Positions 1 to 8,637 of a stretch of 64,000 nucleotides of DNA are shown here, piece after piece (within the stretch, counting starts at the first letter, position 1; each line of letters opens with the position of its first letter). The stretch lies in NCBI GenBank assembly GCA_002393195.1, contig DGIK01000079.1, forward strand, positions 23,027 to 87,026, read 5' to 3'. The notes under the pieces were generated by a model. That model made no database searches and was not told the origin of the DNA. It worked only from the letters and a program-made list of their open reading frames with translations. Origin of the DNA: Bacteroidales bacterium UBA3824 (lineage in GTDB: Bacteria > Bacteroidota > Bacteroidia > Bacteroidales > UBA3824). The translations under genes and the position numbers were made by a program.

Positions 1-57
1 CTTGGTCAACCAAGAATTGAGAATTTTTGTAAACATAATTGATAAAATTTAAGTTAG

Positions 58-1182
58 TTAATAATAAAACACTTGATTGTAATCGTACAATTTGTCTAAC
101 ACTTTTTTTTTCAAAGCGTTATTATAACGATGAACACTATGTGCCGAACCTTGTATGTTGCCAGTATAAAAGCCAAGCCCTAAAAATCCAAACGCACCCG
201 CGACGCCATAGTTTTTGGATTTTATGCTCGTATATACCGAATATCCCAACAACGCATTAATTAGCAACGAAATAAAACCGCTACCGGGGTGTTTTGCGTA
301 GAAATACCCCAAGCCGGGAATTGTCGACAATCCCGCCGCCAAACCCGGCTTTTTGTATTTTATGTTTTCGATATTGCTGACGAGCCGCAGATTTTCGTCT
401 GTTTTGGGAGTATGGTTTCTCGTTTTTTCAAATTCCTGTCTTGCCACTGAATAATTGCCACGCTTTGTCTCTAACACAGCAATGAAAGTCGTAAACTTCA
501 ATTGTGTTTCGCAGTTGGTGATTGTATGTGTTGTTTTCAACACGGATATTGCAGAATCTGTAATTCCTGCGTAATCGTATATTTTGGCGGCGAGAAGCCT
601 TACATCAACGTAATTTTTGATGTCGCAATCCTTCAAGGTTTCATATTCGGCTATCGCTTTGCCAAAATGCCTTTGTGCCTCATAACAAATCAATTTTTGC
701 TTGAAAAGCGTAGGTGTCAACCTGTTGAAGAATGTCTGCCGCTCAATTTCCAACAATGCCTGTGAATAGTTTTCAGCATTGATTAAATAATTGATAAACA
801 ATACAGTATCATTGCGTGAACGATGTTTTTTCAATACTGGAACTTTGGGCAACGGGAAATCATCGAACCTCAAAGTGTCACTGAAAAATCTATCTTCGGG
901 GAAATCAATATATCCGTAGTTGAAACTATTTCGGTAATTATCCGCGTCGTGTGAGCATCGCATCATCCTGTCGCAAGCGAGCGCAAATGCCTTTGGGAAC
1001 TTGTAGTTTTGAAAACAAAGTTTTCCATATACCGAACACGTAGGGTACATCGGGCAAAAACTCGGTTTGATTGTGCCGATGTACTTCTGATAAAACGACA
1101 CGTAGTCGTCCGCCGCATTGTTTTGTGCGGTCAACTGCGGCGTCAATACGCATAGGAATAATATGGAAATCAAAGTTTTCAT
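58..1182 (-). CDS. secreted YidD-like/TPR protein with C-terminal membrane segment
   Basis: 374 aa. Residues 1-19 form a signal peptide ending TAQ. Residues 27-80 match the YidD (membrane insertion efficiency factor) signature: FYQKYI, KPSFCPMYPTCS with Cys43 and Cys49, and RMMRC with Cys76. Normal YidD is a 70-120 aa cytoplasmic-face protein with no signal peptide, so this is a variant fused to a long extension. Residues about 120-270 look like helical TPR repeats. Residues about 280-345 hold a PGLG-type glycine-rich pair of membrane segments like those at the end of DUF5683-type Bacteroidota proteins. Start chosen at the ATG giving the signal peptide. Function unknown; YidD assignment rests on the motif only. 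Confidence 0.7.
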   Translation of the reverse strand: MKTLISILFLCVLTPQLTAQNNAADDYVSFYQKYIGTIKPSFCPMYPTCSVYGKLCFQNYKFPKAFALACDRMMRCSHDADNYRNSFNYGYIDFPEDRFFSDTLRFDDFPLPKVPVLKKHRSRNDTVLFINYLINAENYSQALLEIERQTFFNRLTPTLFKQKLICYEAQRHFGKAIAEYETLKDCDIKNYVDVRLLAAKIYDYAGITDSAISVLKTTHTITNCETQLKFTTFIAVLETKRGNYSVARQEFEKTRNHTPKTDENLRLVSNIENIKYKKPGLAAGLSTIPGLGYFYAKHPGSGFISLLINALLGYSVYTSIKSKNYGVAGAFGFLGLGFYTGNIQGSAHSVHRYNNALKKKVLDKLYDYNQVFYY

Positions 1183-1259
1183 TGCGCTGCAAAATTGCGC
1201 AATAAAAACTTTTTTAACAAATTTTTACGCGAACGATATTTTCCCGAAACCGAGAACAA

Positions 1260-1511
1260 TTAATTCTCGTTTTCGGGAACCGAATCTTCACTGTCATTGG
1301 ATTGGCTTGACAAAAAGTCCGCCGAGAGGAGTTTGAAAAAGTCCTTGTTCAGGATGTTCGAGATTCTTACAAGGAGTCCGCTGTCAATGCCTTGTTTCTG
1401 AAAGATATTGTAAACGTTCCGCCTGTCGCAACACAAGTGCTTGGCGAACCAAGCGACAGTGCGTTCCTGACGTTCGAGTTCGTCTTTGATTTCTTGTCCG
1501 ATATGTATCAT
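1260..1511 (-). CDS. small helix-turn-helix DNA-binding protein
   Basis: 83 aa. The core (residues 3-65) has the layout of the small Bacteroidales XRE-like family: an IGQEIKDELERQ helix, then TVAWFAKHLCCDRRNVYNIF as the HTH, and a following helix with LLVRISNILNKDF. The last 18 residues are acidic and disordered. No toxin partner adjoins it, so it is more likely a stand-alone regulator than an antitoxin. Its ATG lies about 330 nt downstream of a good TATCTTTG box, so the mRNA would carry a long, strongly folded leader (see 1512-1852), suggesting post-transcriptional control. Target unknown. Confidence 0.75.
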   Translation of the reverse strand: MIHIGQEIKDELERQERTVAWFAKHLCCDRRNVYNIFQKQGIDSGLLVRISNILNKDFFKLLSADFLSSQSNDSEDSVPENEN

Positions 1512-1618
1512 TATGATTTACGTGTTTTCGCGCTTTCTAACTTATTTCGGCAAACAGGCCACGAGTTCCAAATACTTGTCAGACGGACATAAAAAAGTGC
1601 GTGAACACTCCCTTATGT

Positions 1619-1740
1619 ACACTGAGGTATTTGCCGTAACCTGTTCTTCTATAAGTTCTTTTTCTCGCGTCCACGCATAGCACGGACGTTCGCGAACTTA
1701 TTCCAGAAGAACATCTTTCAAATCGGCAAATTTTCAGTGT
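1619..1740 (-). ncRNA. long imperfect hairpin RNA in the leader of the HTH gene
   Basis: Read on the minus strand this stretch folds into one extended hairpin: ACACTGA (1734-1740) pairs with TCAGTGT (1619-1625), ATTTGCCG (1724-1731) with CGGCAAAT (1629-1636), AGAAGAAC/GTTCTTCT (1705-1712 with 1643-1650), ATAAGTTC/GAACTTAT (1694-1701 with 1651-1658) and CGTCC/GGACG near the tip. That is about 36 pairs. It lies in the roughly 330-nt gap before the HTH gene, downstream of a -7 box at 1845-1852. A short stem followed by six U (1591-1609) comes next, resembling an attenuator. It may be a cis leader or a separate small RNA. Confidence 0.5.
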
Positions 1741-1844
1741 CCCGAATAAATAGCAAACGCTTGTTTTACAATATGTTAATTATATGTCTTGGCGGCTTTT
1801 TAGCCGCGTATGTCATAGCCAATATCGTCGGCTAAACAATGCTG

Positions 1845-1852
1845 CAAAGATA
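1845..1852 (-). promoter_or_regulatory. -7 box TATCTTTG for the HTH gene leader
   Basis: Exact match to the Bacteroidota TAnnTTTG element on the minus strand. Transcription would start near 1838 and give a leader of about 327 nt before the ATG at 1511. A perfect GCGGCT-AAAA-AGCCGC hairpin lies early in this leader (1792-1807). Confidence 0.5.
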
Positions 1853-1926
1853 CAAGGTATTTTGATACGATGCAATTTTTTGGGGAAGTTTTTTCAATTA
1901 TTTTTGCATATTTCAGAGAAAAAGAT

Positions 1927-1934
1927 TATTTTTG
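1927..1934 (+). promoter_or_regulatory. -7 box TATTTTTG for the toxin-antitoxin operon
   Basis: Matches TAnnTTTG, 31 bp before the antitoxin ATG at 1965. No other promoter-like element lies between it and the gene. Confidence 0.45.
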
Positions 1935-1964
1935 CGGTATTGAAAAACGTTAAAAGACGACATT

Positions 1965-2165
1965 ATGACACAACTGGCTGTTTCCATAGAAGATGTATCG
2001 TTGCTTGAACCTATCCGTCAAGCGATTGCACTTTTGCGTGGTGTAACTGATGTTTCACTCATCAAGAGGAAAACTGGTTTGGATCGCGCAATTGAGGACA
2101 TTAAAAAAGGGCGAGTTTACACCGCGACAAGTGTTGAGGATTTGATAAAACAATGCAAGGAATGA
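1965..2165 (+). CDS. type II antitoxin of a YafQ/RelE-type pair
   Basis: 66 aa. The protein is small and helical, with no clear HTH in the first half and an end reading AIEDIKKGRVYTATSVEDL, the phrase usual at the end of small Bacteroidota antitoxins that wrap the toxin. It overlaps the downstream toxin ORF by a few bases, the usual sign of coupled translation. Expected role: neutralise the toxin and, with it, repress the operon. The family is not named with certainty; the call comes mainly from size, tail and partner. Confidence 0.75.
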   Translation: MTQLAVSIEDVSLLEPIRQAIALLRGVTDVSLIKRKTGLDRAIEDIKKGRVYTATSVEDLIKQCKE

Positions 2166-2452
2166 AGTACACGCTGAAATATACCGGAGAATTTAAGCGT
2201 TCCTTGAAACGTTGTCTCAAACGTGGCTACGATGAAAAATTGCTGACTGATGCACTTGACATTCTTGCCGAAGAAGGCAAACTGCCCGAAACATATCGTC
2301 CGCACATATTACACGGACAATATGAAGGATATTGGGAATGTCATATCTCATCAGATTGGCTATTAATTTGGGATCAAAACGACTGTGAACTGACTTTGCT
2401 TATGACTGATACTGGAACTCATTCTGATTTGTTCGGAAAAAATAGAAGGTAG
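2162..2452 (+). CDS. YafQ/RelE-family mRNA interferase toxin
   Basis: 96 aa from the ATG at 2162; an in-frame ATG at 2153 would add three residues, but MKYTLKYTGEFKRSLKRC is the usual YafQ beginning. The family cuts mRNA in the ribosomal A site. Visible hallmarks are the basic FKRSLKRCLKRG helix, LPETYRPHILHGQY, and the strand pair WECHISSDWLLIWD followed by LTLLMTDTGTHSDLF, where the late His is the catalytic residue of YafQ proteins. It is full length. Its 3' end lies within five bases of where similarity to the broken ParE gene on the other strand stops. Confidence 0.88.
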   Translation: MKYTLKYTGEFKRSLKRCLKRGYDEKLLTDALDILAEEGKLPETYRPHILHGQYEGYWECHISSDWLLIWDQNDCELTLLMTDTGTHSDLFGKNRR

Positions 2453-2456
2453 TCAA

Positions 2457-2624
2457 AAAAGGTTCTATTCTACCAATATAAGGTTGTGTTTTCAAAAGTG
2501 TATCTAAATAACGACCCCCTTTGACGAACTCCTTTCGGGTTGTTGTTCCAAAATTTTCGTTAATATAATATACCATTTTGTAAAATTCATTTTGTGCGTA
2601 TTCAGACCATTTACAGACATACAC
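2457..2624 (-). pseudogene. truncated ParE/RelE-type toxin remnant
   Basis: The reading frame from 2624 encodes YVCKWSEYAQNEFYKMVYYI and continues to about QPYIGRIEPF, aligning with the first 55-60 residues of the intact ParE-like toxin at 33035-33352 (WSDYAQFEFLKTLDYVEEHF, QNPFAGRKEPL). The second half of the family, including the arginine-containing strands (RSILVSDINRIIYF), is missing: the frame runs on into the antisense of the yafQ-like gene and stops at 2400. No antitoxin is visible upstream. The simplest reading is a ParE gene cut off when the YafQ module arrived. Confidence 0.7.
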
Positions 2625-2689
2625 AAAAAAACTATTTTTGTTAACAATCCCCGGCAGTTTGACTCATCAATCCTACCAGGGATGTCAAA

Positions 2690-3964
2690 TTACTTCTCCT
2701 TAGAAATAGCCTTCGCAAACTTCCCTGTCTCCACCGCCCACGCATACGCAAGCACGACAGCAAGACCAATTGTAGGCACGATGAAGGAAATGTTGATGCC
2801 GACGGAATCCGATACAAGACCCTGCAACGGAGTGAGCAACGCCGCACCAAGAATCGCCATTATCAGACCTGACGCGCCAATCTTGGAATCCTTGCCAACA
2901 TCTTCGAGCGCAAGACCGTAAATTGTTGGGAACATCAGCGACATAAAGAAACTGATGCCTGTGAGCGCAATGATACAAGGTATGCCCGTACCTGACGTCA
3001 AAATCACTCCGAGACAAGGCACCAACGAAGCGGCGGCAGCCCATTTCAACAGTTTGGACGGGCGATGCCATTTCATCAACCAAGTAAACAGGAACCTCGC
3101 CAAGCAGAAGCACACAATGCCAAGCAAATAATACGTGGACGCGCTCTCCTCGTTGATATTGAGTTCTTGCATCGCCAGACGTATCGAATACGACCAAACG
3201 CCGACCTGCGCACCTTCGTAAAAGAACAGAGCAACGACACCTCGGGTGTATTTTTTGATTTTGAAAAGCCTTGAAAATGCAGCCTTTACACTGTCCTTGC
3301 TATTGTCGCCGCCTTCGGGCATCTTTACGAGAAACACAATCACCATCAACGCCAACAACACAAAGCCAACTGCCATATAAGTGCCAGTAACAGCGTCAAG
3401 TTCGTGTTGTTGAACTACTTTGAGGTCAATATCAGCCATTGCCTCGCGGTCTGCGGCGTTTGCGCTGTTGAGTTCAGAAAGAATGAAATACTTGCTCAAC
3501 AGGATGCCGGTAATGCAGCCTATCGGATTGAGCGACTGAGCGATATTAAGTCTTCGCGTTGCCGTCTCTTGTGTGCCCATCGACATAATATACGGATTGG
3601 CAGCGGTTTCCAAAATAGAACATCCGCCCGCAAGCACGTAAATCGCGACAAGGTAGAACGCATACGAAGCAACTTTCGACGCCGGGAAAAACAGCATCGC
3701 GCCACCAGCATAAAGCAACAAGCCGAGCAATACGCCTGTTTTGTAACTGTAACGACGAATGAACAGCGCGGCGGGCAGCGCGAAACAGAAATACGCGCCA
3801 TAAAACGCCGTCTGAATCAGCGATGTCTGCGTATCCGACATCGACATTATCTTCTTGAACGCGCTCAGGAGCGTGTCAGTCATATTGTTAGCCAATCCCC
3901 ACAGGAAAAACAGCGAGGTTATTAGGCAAAATGGAATTAAATACTTTTTTTCAATTGTTTTCAT
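2690..3964 (-). CDS. FHS-family sugar:proton symporter (FucP/GlcP-like MFS)
   Basis: 424 aa with about 12 membrane segments. The start, FFLWGLANNMTDTLLSAFKK, is the FucP-type signature of fucose/glucose/galactose:H+ symporters, and AGGCSILETAANPYI followed by RRLNIAQSLNPIG is the conserved helix 4-5 region of the family. It imports a monosaccharide across the inner membrane; which sugar cannot be told. No sugar kinase or isomerase adjoins it, so it is not obviously part of a fucose operon. It is divergent from the amidohydrolase at 4092, with a TACTTTTG box for this gene at 4001-4008. Confidence 0.85.
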   Translation of the reverse strand: MKTIEKKYLIPFCLITSLFFLWGLANNMTDTLLSAFKKIMSMSDTQTSLIQTAFYGAYFCFALPAALFIRRYSYKTGVLLGLLLYAGGAMLFFPASKVASYAFYLVAIYVLAGGCSILETAANPYIMSMGTQETATRRLNIAQSLNPIGCITGILLSKYFILSELNSANAADREAMADIDLKVVQQHELDAVTGTYMAVGFVLLALMVIVFLVKMPEGGDNSKDSVKAAFSRLFKIKKYTRGVVALFFYEGAQVGVWSYSIRLAMQELNINEESASTYYLLGIVCFCLARFLFTWLMKWHRPSKLLKWAAAASLVPCLGVILTSGTGIPCIIALTGISFFMSLMFPTIYGLALEDVGKDSKIGASGLIMAILGAALLTPLQGLVSDSVGINISFIVPTIGLAVVLAYAWAVETGKFAKAISKEK

Positions 3965-4000
3965 AACTTATAAATTAGGTTCGATTTTATTAGACAGTCG

Positions 4001-4008
4001 CAAAAGTA
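4001..4008 (-). promoter_or_regulatory. -7 box TACTTTTG for the sugar symporter
   Basis: Exact TAnnTTTG on the minus strand, 37 bp before the symporter ATG, in the divergent intergenic region. Confidence 0.5.
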
Positions 4009-4061
4009 AGAAAACTTTTCATACCATCAAAAATATATTTGCAAATTACATATCGAATATT

Positions 4062-4069
4062 TACATTTG
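4062..4069 (+). promoter_or_regulatory. -7 box TACATTTG for the amidohydrolase
   Basis: Exact TAnnTTTG 23 bp before the ATG at 4092. A second match, TATATTTG, lies at 4034-4041. Confidence 0.5.
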
Positions 4070-4091
4070 CGCAAACAAAAACCGAATCAAA

Positions 4092-5270
4092 ATGGCTATG
4101 CCCCGAACCATCGCTGCCCAATACGTATTCACAAACGCGGGCGAACCCATCAAAAACGGCGCGGTAACATACGACGAAGCCACAGGCAAAATATTATCAA
4201 TCAAGCCGTTGACCACCGAAACCGCCAACACTGAATTTTATAACGGCGTACTCGTGCCGGGATTCGTAAACGCACATTGCCACCTCGAACTCTCGCATCT
4301 CCGTGGCCTCATTCCGCCGTGCAAACAACTCACGGAGTTCCTATATAAAATAGTCAGGCTTAAAACAGAGCAAGTATTCAGCGACGAAATCTGCCTTGCC
4401 GCCGACCAAGCGATGTACGACGCGGGCATCAACGCCGTCGGCGACATATCAAACACCTCAGATACTGCCTGCACAAAAAGCCGCAGCAAAATCCGTTATC
4501 GCAATTTCATAGAACTACTTGGCACCACGGAAGAACGCATCGACCTCAACAACTTGACATTCCGCAGTGTAGCCAAATCATTGAAATACAGCAATAATTG
4601 CACCGTACACGCCGTGCCGCACTCGCCATATTTTGTGAGCGATGCACAATTTGATGACATCAACGCCCTCAACGCCGCCAACCGATCCGTAATCTCAATC
4701 CACAATCAAGAAACCGCCGCCGAAAACGATTTATATATCTCACATTCAGGGAGTTTTGTGGAATTATTTCCCGACATAGTAGCCAACATCAAGACCACCG
4801 GCAAAAAATCGCTGCCATCATACGGACATCACCTCGCAGGATACGACAATGTGATTTTAGTACACAACACTTATTCACAGCGCGACGACTTTGAATACGC
4901 ATTACAAACATTCAAGAACCCATATTTTGCACTCTGTCCCAAGAGCAACCTCTATCTCGAAGGTCGCCTTCCCGACGTTTCTACAATGATGACAATGCGC
5001 CTCAACATCTGCCTCGGCACCGATTCTCTAAGTAGCAACGATACTCTATCAATACTTGAAGAAATGAAAGTTATAGTACAGAATTTCAGGCAAATCTCGT
5101 TCAACGATATTTTACGAATGGCAACCATCAACGGTGCAAAAGCCCTGAAATTCGACGACGAATACGGCACATTGCAAGTAGGCAAAACACCAGGATTGTT
5201 ATTGTTGGAAGATTTTGATTTTCAAGAGTTTAATATTTGCAAGGAGACGACGGTGAGGAGGATATGTTAA
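4092..5270 (+). CDS. amidohydrolase-superfamily deaminase (MtaD/SsnA-like)
   Basis: 392 aa. The ATG at 4092 is chosen because it follows the promoter and starts the beta-sandwich part; upstream codons belong to the promoter region. Metal-binding NAHCHLELSHL (HxH, about residue 60), a conserved HNTYSQRDDF later His, CPKSNLYLEGRLPDV and LGTDSLSSNDTLSIL (the catalytic Asp) define the cytosine-deaminase-like amidohydrolase group that deaminates S-adenosylhomocysteine, aminofutalosine or guanine-like compounds. Substrate not determinable; the Bacteroidota aminodeoxyfutalosine deaminases look similar, so a role in futalosine-type menaquinone synthesis is possible, though no other mqn gene is seen here. 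Confidence 0.8.
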   Translation: MAMPRTIAAQYVFTNAGEPIKNGAVTYDEATGKILSIKPLTTETANTEFYNGVLVPGFVNAHCHLELSHLRGLIPPCKQLTEFLYKIVRLKTEQVFSDEICLAADQAMYDAGINAVGDISNTSDTACTKSRSKIRYRNFIELLGTTEERIDLNNLTFRSVAKSLKYSNNCTVHAVPHSPYFVSDAQFDDINALNAANRSVISIHNQETAAENDLYISHSGSFVELFPDIVANIKTTGKKSLPSYGHHLAGYDNVILVHNTYSQRDDFEYALQTFKNPYFALCPKSNLYLEGRLPDVSTMMTMRLNICLGTDSLSSNDTLSILEEMKVIVQNFRQISFNDILRMATINGAKALKFDDEYGTLQVGKTPGLLLLEDFDFQEFNICKETTVRRIC

Positions 5271-6088
5271 ACCTCAATCCTCGCCCCCACCCCAAACACG
5301 TGAAACTTATCAAACATTTTATCAGACAACACCTTGCACGCCTCATCGCCAGTGCAATGGCTTGTGTAGAGGTGCATTTGTGGATATTTTTTTGAAATTA
5401 ATTCCGCCAACCTTGCCACATCGTCCCCCTCGCCATTCAGCAAATGAAGCCCGCCGACAAAGGTTGTTAATTCATTGCAATTCATATATTTGCAACATTC
5501 ATCCGCAATATTCAACAATCCGCAATGTGAACACGGCGACACCACGACAAGACCTTCGTCGGTCTTAATCGTCAACACCAACTCATCATCGGCAGTGTAA
5601 GGCGACATTCCCCCACCCTTTTCCACAAAAAGATAACGGTTGCCATTCGGTTGCGGGAATGATTGACGGCGTGTAAAAACGCAACCAATTTTATTATCAA
5701 TCAAATAATTATCATCTATAAAAATAAACCTTTCGATATTCTGATTGATAACCTCCACATCCGGCGACAGCGAATGAAATTTGCCGCCACGGTTGCTCCA
5801 ATACTGATAATCTCGCACAAGACGCGACGCAATGATTTTGGCAGTCTTATTAATCTCCACAAACCTCCGCAATCCGCCCGTATGGTCAACGTGTCCGTGC
5901 GAAAGTATCAGATAATCGACAGTTTCAATATCCACGCCCAACTTTTCAGCATTGTCAAAAGCCTTGCCCGAAAGCCCCGTATCAACAAGAATGCTGAGAG
6001 TTTTGGTTTGCACATGCAAAGATAGACCGTGCTCCGAGACGAGGGCCGGATTAGAATTGCGATTGTCGATGAGGATGGTGATTTTCAT
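5267..6088 (-). CDS. MBL-fold metallo-hydrolase
   Basis: 273 aa. SHGHVDHTGGLRRF is the HxHxDH metal site of the metallo-beta-lactamase fold, preceded by ILVDTGLSGKAFDNAEKL; later metal ligands are likely in SPCSHCGLLNI and YTSHCTGDEA. The arrangement, with a late Cys-His pair and TSHCTG, matches the group annotated as 7,8-dihydropterin-6-methyl-4-(beta-D-ribofuranosyl)-aminobenzene-5'-phosphate synthase-like; the true bacterial substrate is unknown. Its stop overlaps the end of the amidohydrolase by 4 bp (convergent genes). Confidence 0.82.
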   Translation of the reverse strand: MKITILIDNRNSNPALVSEHGLSLHVQTKTLSILVDTGLSGKAFDNAEKLGVDIETVDYLILSHGHVDHTGGLRRFVEINKTAKIIASRLVRDYQYWSNRGGKFHSLSPDVEVINQNIERFIFIDDNYLIDNKIGCVFTRRQSFPQPNGNRYLFVEKGGGMSPYTADDELVLTIKTDEGLVVVSPCSHCGLLNIADECCKYMNCNELTTFVGGLHLLNGEGDDVARLAELISKKYPQMHLYTSHCTGDEACKVLSDKMFDKFHVFGVGARIEV

Positions 6089-6145
6089 ACAATATTTTTT
6101 TTGATTGACGATATAAAAAACTGTTGAACAAAAAGGATGTCAAGC

Positions 6146-8635
6146 CTATTGCGTTTTTCTTTTCACCCCTCTCACCGCCTCCTCCTTCTCTGGCTCGTCG
6201 GGCCAAACGTGTTTTGGGTAGCGGGCGCGGAGTTCTTTGCGGACTTCAAAGTAGGCGTCTGCCCAAAAACTGCGGAGGTCGCTCGTTACTTGGACAGGCT
6301 TATAGCCGGGCGATAGCAAGTGCATCAGGACGGGGATTGTGCCGTTGCAAATGCGCGGGGTGTCGTCCATTCCAAAACATTCCTGCAATCGTACCGCCAA
6401 TATGGGCTGCGAACCATCGGGTAAATATTTGAGGCGGATATTGCTGCCGCTCGGTACGCGGACGTGCGTAGGAGCAAGAGTGTCAAGGAGTTGCTGTTGA
6501 TTAATATCCAAAATCGAATAACGGATGGCTTCGGCGAGATTGATTTTTTTGAGTTGGGCGGTGGTCGTTGCGCCGTTCAAGTAAGGAGCGAGCCAATTTT
6601 CGCAGTCGGCTATCAATGTTGGCGTTGAGACGTCGCGCCAATTGCCATCGGGATTCCAATGGCGGAGACTTAGGATGCGGTTTTGGAGGCTGACGGTCTC
6701 CTCGTTCCAATCCAAAAGCACATCGCCCTCCTTCTTGATGGCGGCAATTACGGCAGATTCAATTAGGTCAGTATCAGGATTTTGCAAAGGCTTTTCACTC
6801 AAGACTATCGAGCCGAGACACATTTGAGAAACCGACACGATGCCGCCTTTTTTGGTGTTCCAAGTGACAGATTCGCGGGTCTTAATCATCGGCCTCAACA
6901 TCGTCGGGTCCAATGGCGAGGCGAGATGTATGCGTCCGATGCCGTCGCGGGCGTTGAGGGAGGCAATAGCAATCCAACTTTCGCCGGCGAGCGAGTCGTG
7001 GTAGTCCATCATCGCAATGCTGCCGTTGGTGAGCATGAATTGTGCGTTGTTGCCCGGGCGTGCGAAGGCAATGCGTCCCGGGTAAGCCTGCGCAAGTAGA
7101 AAACCCGTGTCAGTGGGGTCGATGGCGGAATTGTCGGCGGCATTGCAACCGAGCATCTTCCTGTATTGAAGGGCGTTGCGCTCGATGTTGTCGAGGGCGC
7201 GGTTATGACGATTTTCATTGCGATTGCGGCGGAGAGCCTCGATGCGGAGGTTGAAATCCGTGCCGGATTCCTTGGGCAGCGGGTCGCGGTTGTCTAATAG
7301 CGCGGCGATGTCGGCGGCAAGGGGCAGGAGATGTTCACGGCGGGCGGCGATGAGCATTTTTGCAATTCTCGGATGCGTGGGAATGTTGCTGAGCTCGATG
7401 CCGGCGGGCGTGATGGCGTAGTTATCATCCAAAGCGTCAAGACGTTGCAAAAGTTCACGGGCGGTGGCGATGCCGCGACGGTCGGGCGGAGTGAGCCACG
7501 AAAGGTTTTCGGGGTTTGGCTCGCCCCAACGCGCAAGGTCGAGAACGAGCGGCGCAAGGTCGGCATACTCGATTTCGGGCTTGCGGTTGGGCTGCATGTA
7601 TTGATTTTCAGACTTGTTCCACAGCCGGTAACAATATCCGTTGCTCACACGTCCGGCGCGTCCGGCGCGTTGTGTCGCCATGTCCAAGGAGATTTTGATA
7701 GTTTCGAGGTGCGAGAGCGACGTGTCGGGGTCAAATTTTTGAATCCTGCACAATCCGCTGTCCACCACTATCTTAACGCCTTCTATTGTGAGCGATGTTT
7801 CAGCAATTGAGGTTGCAAGTACGATTTTGCGGCGGCCTTGACGGTCGGGCATTATGGCTTCGGTCTGTTGTTGGAGCGGCAACATTCCATACAACGGATG
7901 TATGCGGATGTCTGGATTGTCGCGGAACGAATTGCGGAGGAGTTCTTCACATTTGCGGATTTCAGCCTCGCCGGGCAGGAATGCGAGTACGTCGCCGTCG
8001 TGTTGACGCATTGCCTTGCTGATTGTTGCGGCGGTCTGCGCGGCGGCGGTTGAAGGGTCGGTGCCACCTTCGTAAATTATCTCCACGTCATACATTTTTG
8101 CCTTGGCACTAATCACTGGTGCGTCAAGCATTTGGGCAATGTTGTCGCAATCAATGGTTGCAGACATTATGACGATTTTGAGGTCGGGGCGCAATATCTG
8201 TTGACATTCCCTTACTAATGCTAATGCAAGGTCGGCATTGAGGCTGCGCTCGTGAAATTCGTCAAATATTATTACACTGACGTCCTTTAACTCGTTGTCG
8301 CTCTGCAATCTCCGCGTCAAAATTCCTTCCGTCAATACTTCGATGCGCGTCTTGTCGCTGACGACGGATTCAAACCTAACTCGGTAGCCAACTGTCTGTC
8401 CCACACGCTCTTCCATCATGTCTGACATCCTCGTAGCGATAGACCGTGCAGCGAGCCTTCGCGGTTCGAGCATCAGGATTTTTTCGTGGACGTTTGGGAG
8501 GTAGTTTTTCATTATCTCCAATGGCAACAGCGTGCTCTTGCCGGTGCCTGGTGGCGCGGTGATGACGATGCACTGATTGTTTTTCAGCGCGGTGATTACG
8601 TCAGGGACGATGGCTGAGATGGGGAGAGTGGGCAT
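6146..8635 (-). CDS. hrpB: ATP-dependent helicase HrpB
   Basis: 829 aa, the usual length of HrpB. A DEAH/RHA-type helicase with Walker A APPGTGKST (about 25), DEFH box in IIFDEFHERSLN, MSATID motif III, and motif VI ATQRAGRAGR. The C-terminal HrpB-specific region ends in LLSPGYKPVQVTSDLRSFW and YPKHVWPDEPE, both diagnostic of HrpB. The exact cellular role of bacterial HrpB is unsettled (RNA helicase). It is cotranscribed with the 130-aa gene just upstream, whose stop is two bases before this ATG. Confidence 0.95.
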   Translation of the reverse strand: MPTLPISAIVPDVITALKNNQCIVITAPPGTGKSTLLPLEIMKNYLPNVHEKILMLEPRRLAARSIATRMSDMMEERVGQTVGYRVRFESVVSDKTRIEVLTEGILTRRLQSDNELKDVSVIIFDEFHERSLNADLALALVRECQQILRPDLKIVIMSATIDCDNIAQMLDAPVISAKAKMYDVEIIYEGGTDPSTAAAQTAATISKAMRQHDGDVLAFLPGEAEIRKCEELLRNSFRDNPDIRIHPLYGMLPLQQQTEAIMPDRQGRRKIVLATSIAETSLTIEGVKIVVDSGLCRIQKFDPDTSLSHLETIKISLDMATQRAGRAGRVSNGYCYRLWNKSENQYMQPNRKPEIEYADLAPLVLDLARWGEPNPENLSWLTPPDRRGIATARELLQRLDALDDNYAITPAGIELSNIPTHPRIAKMLIAARREHLLPLAADIAALLDNRDPLPKESGTDFNLRIEALRRNRNENRHNRALDNIERNALQYRKMLGCNAADNSAIDPTDTGFLLAQAYPGRIAFARPGNNAQFMLTNGSIAMMDYHDSLAGESWIAIASLNARDGIGRIHLASPLDPTMLRPMIKTRESVTWNTKKGGIVSVSQMCLGSIVLSEKPLQNPDTDLIESAVIAAIKKEGDVLLDWNEETVSLQNRILSLRHWNPDGNWRDVSTPTLIADCENWLAPYLNGATTTAQLKKINLAEAIRYSILDINQQQLLDTLAPTHVRVPSGSNIRLKYLPDGSQPILAVRLQECFGMDDTPRICNGTIPVLMHLLSPGYKPVQVTSDLRSFWADAYFEVRKELRARYPKHVWPDEPEKEEAVRGVKRKTQ

Positions 8636-8637
8636 AA

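Noticed and set aside
2690-5270. fucose-utilisation operon around the FucP-like gene
   Set aside because: No isomerase, kinase or aldolase is present, and the neighbouring amidohydrolase is divergent and unrelated to sugar use.
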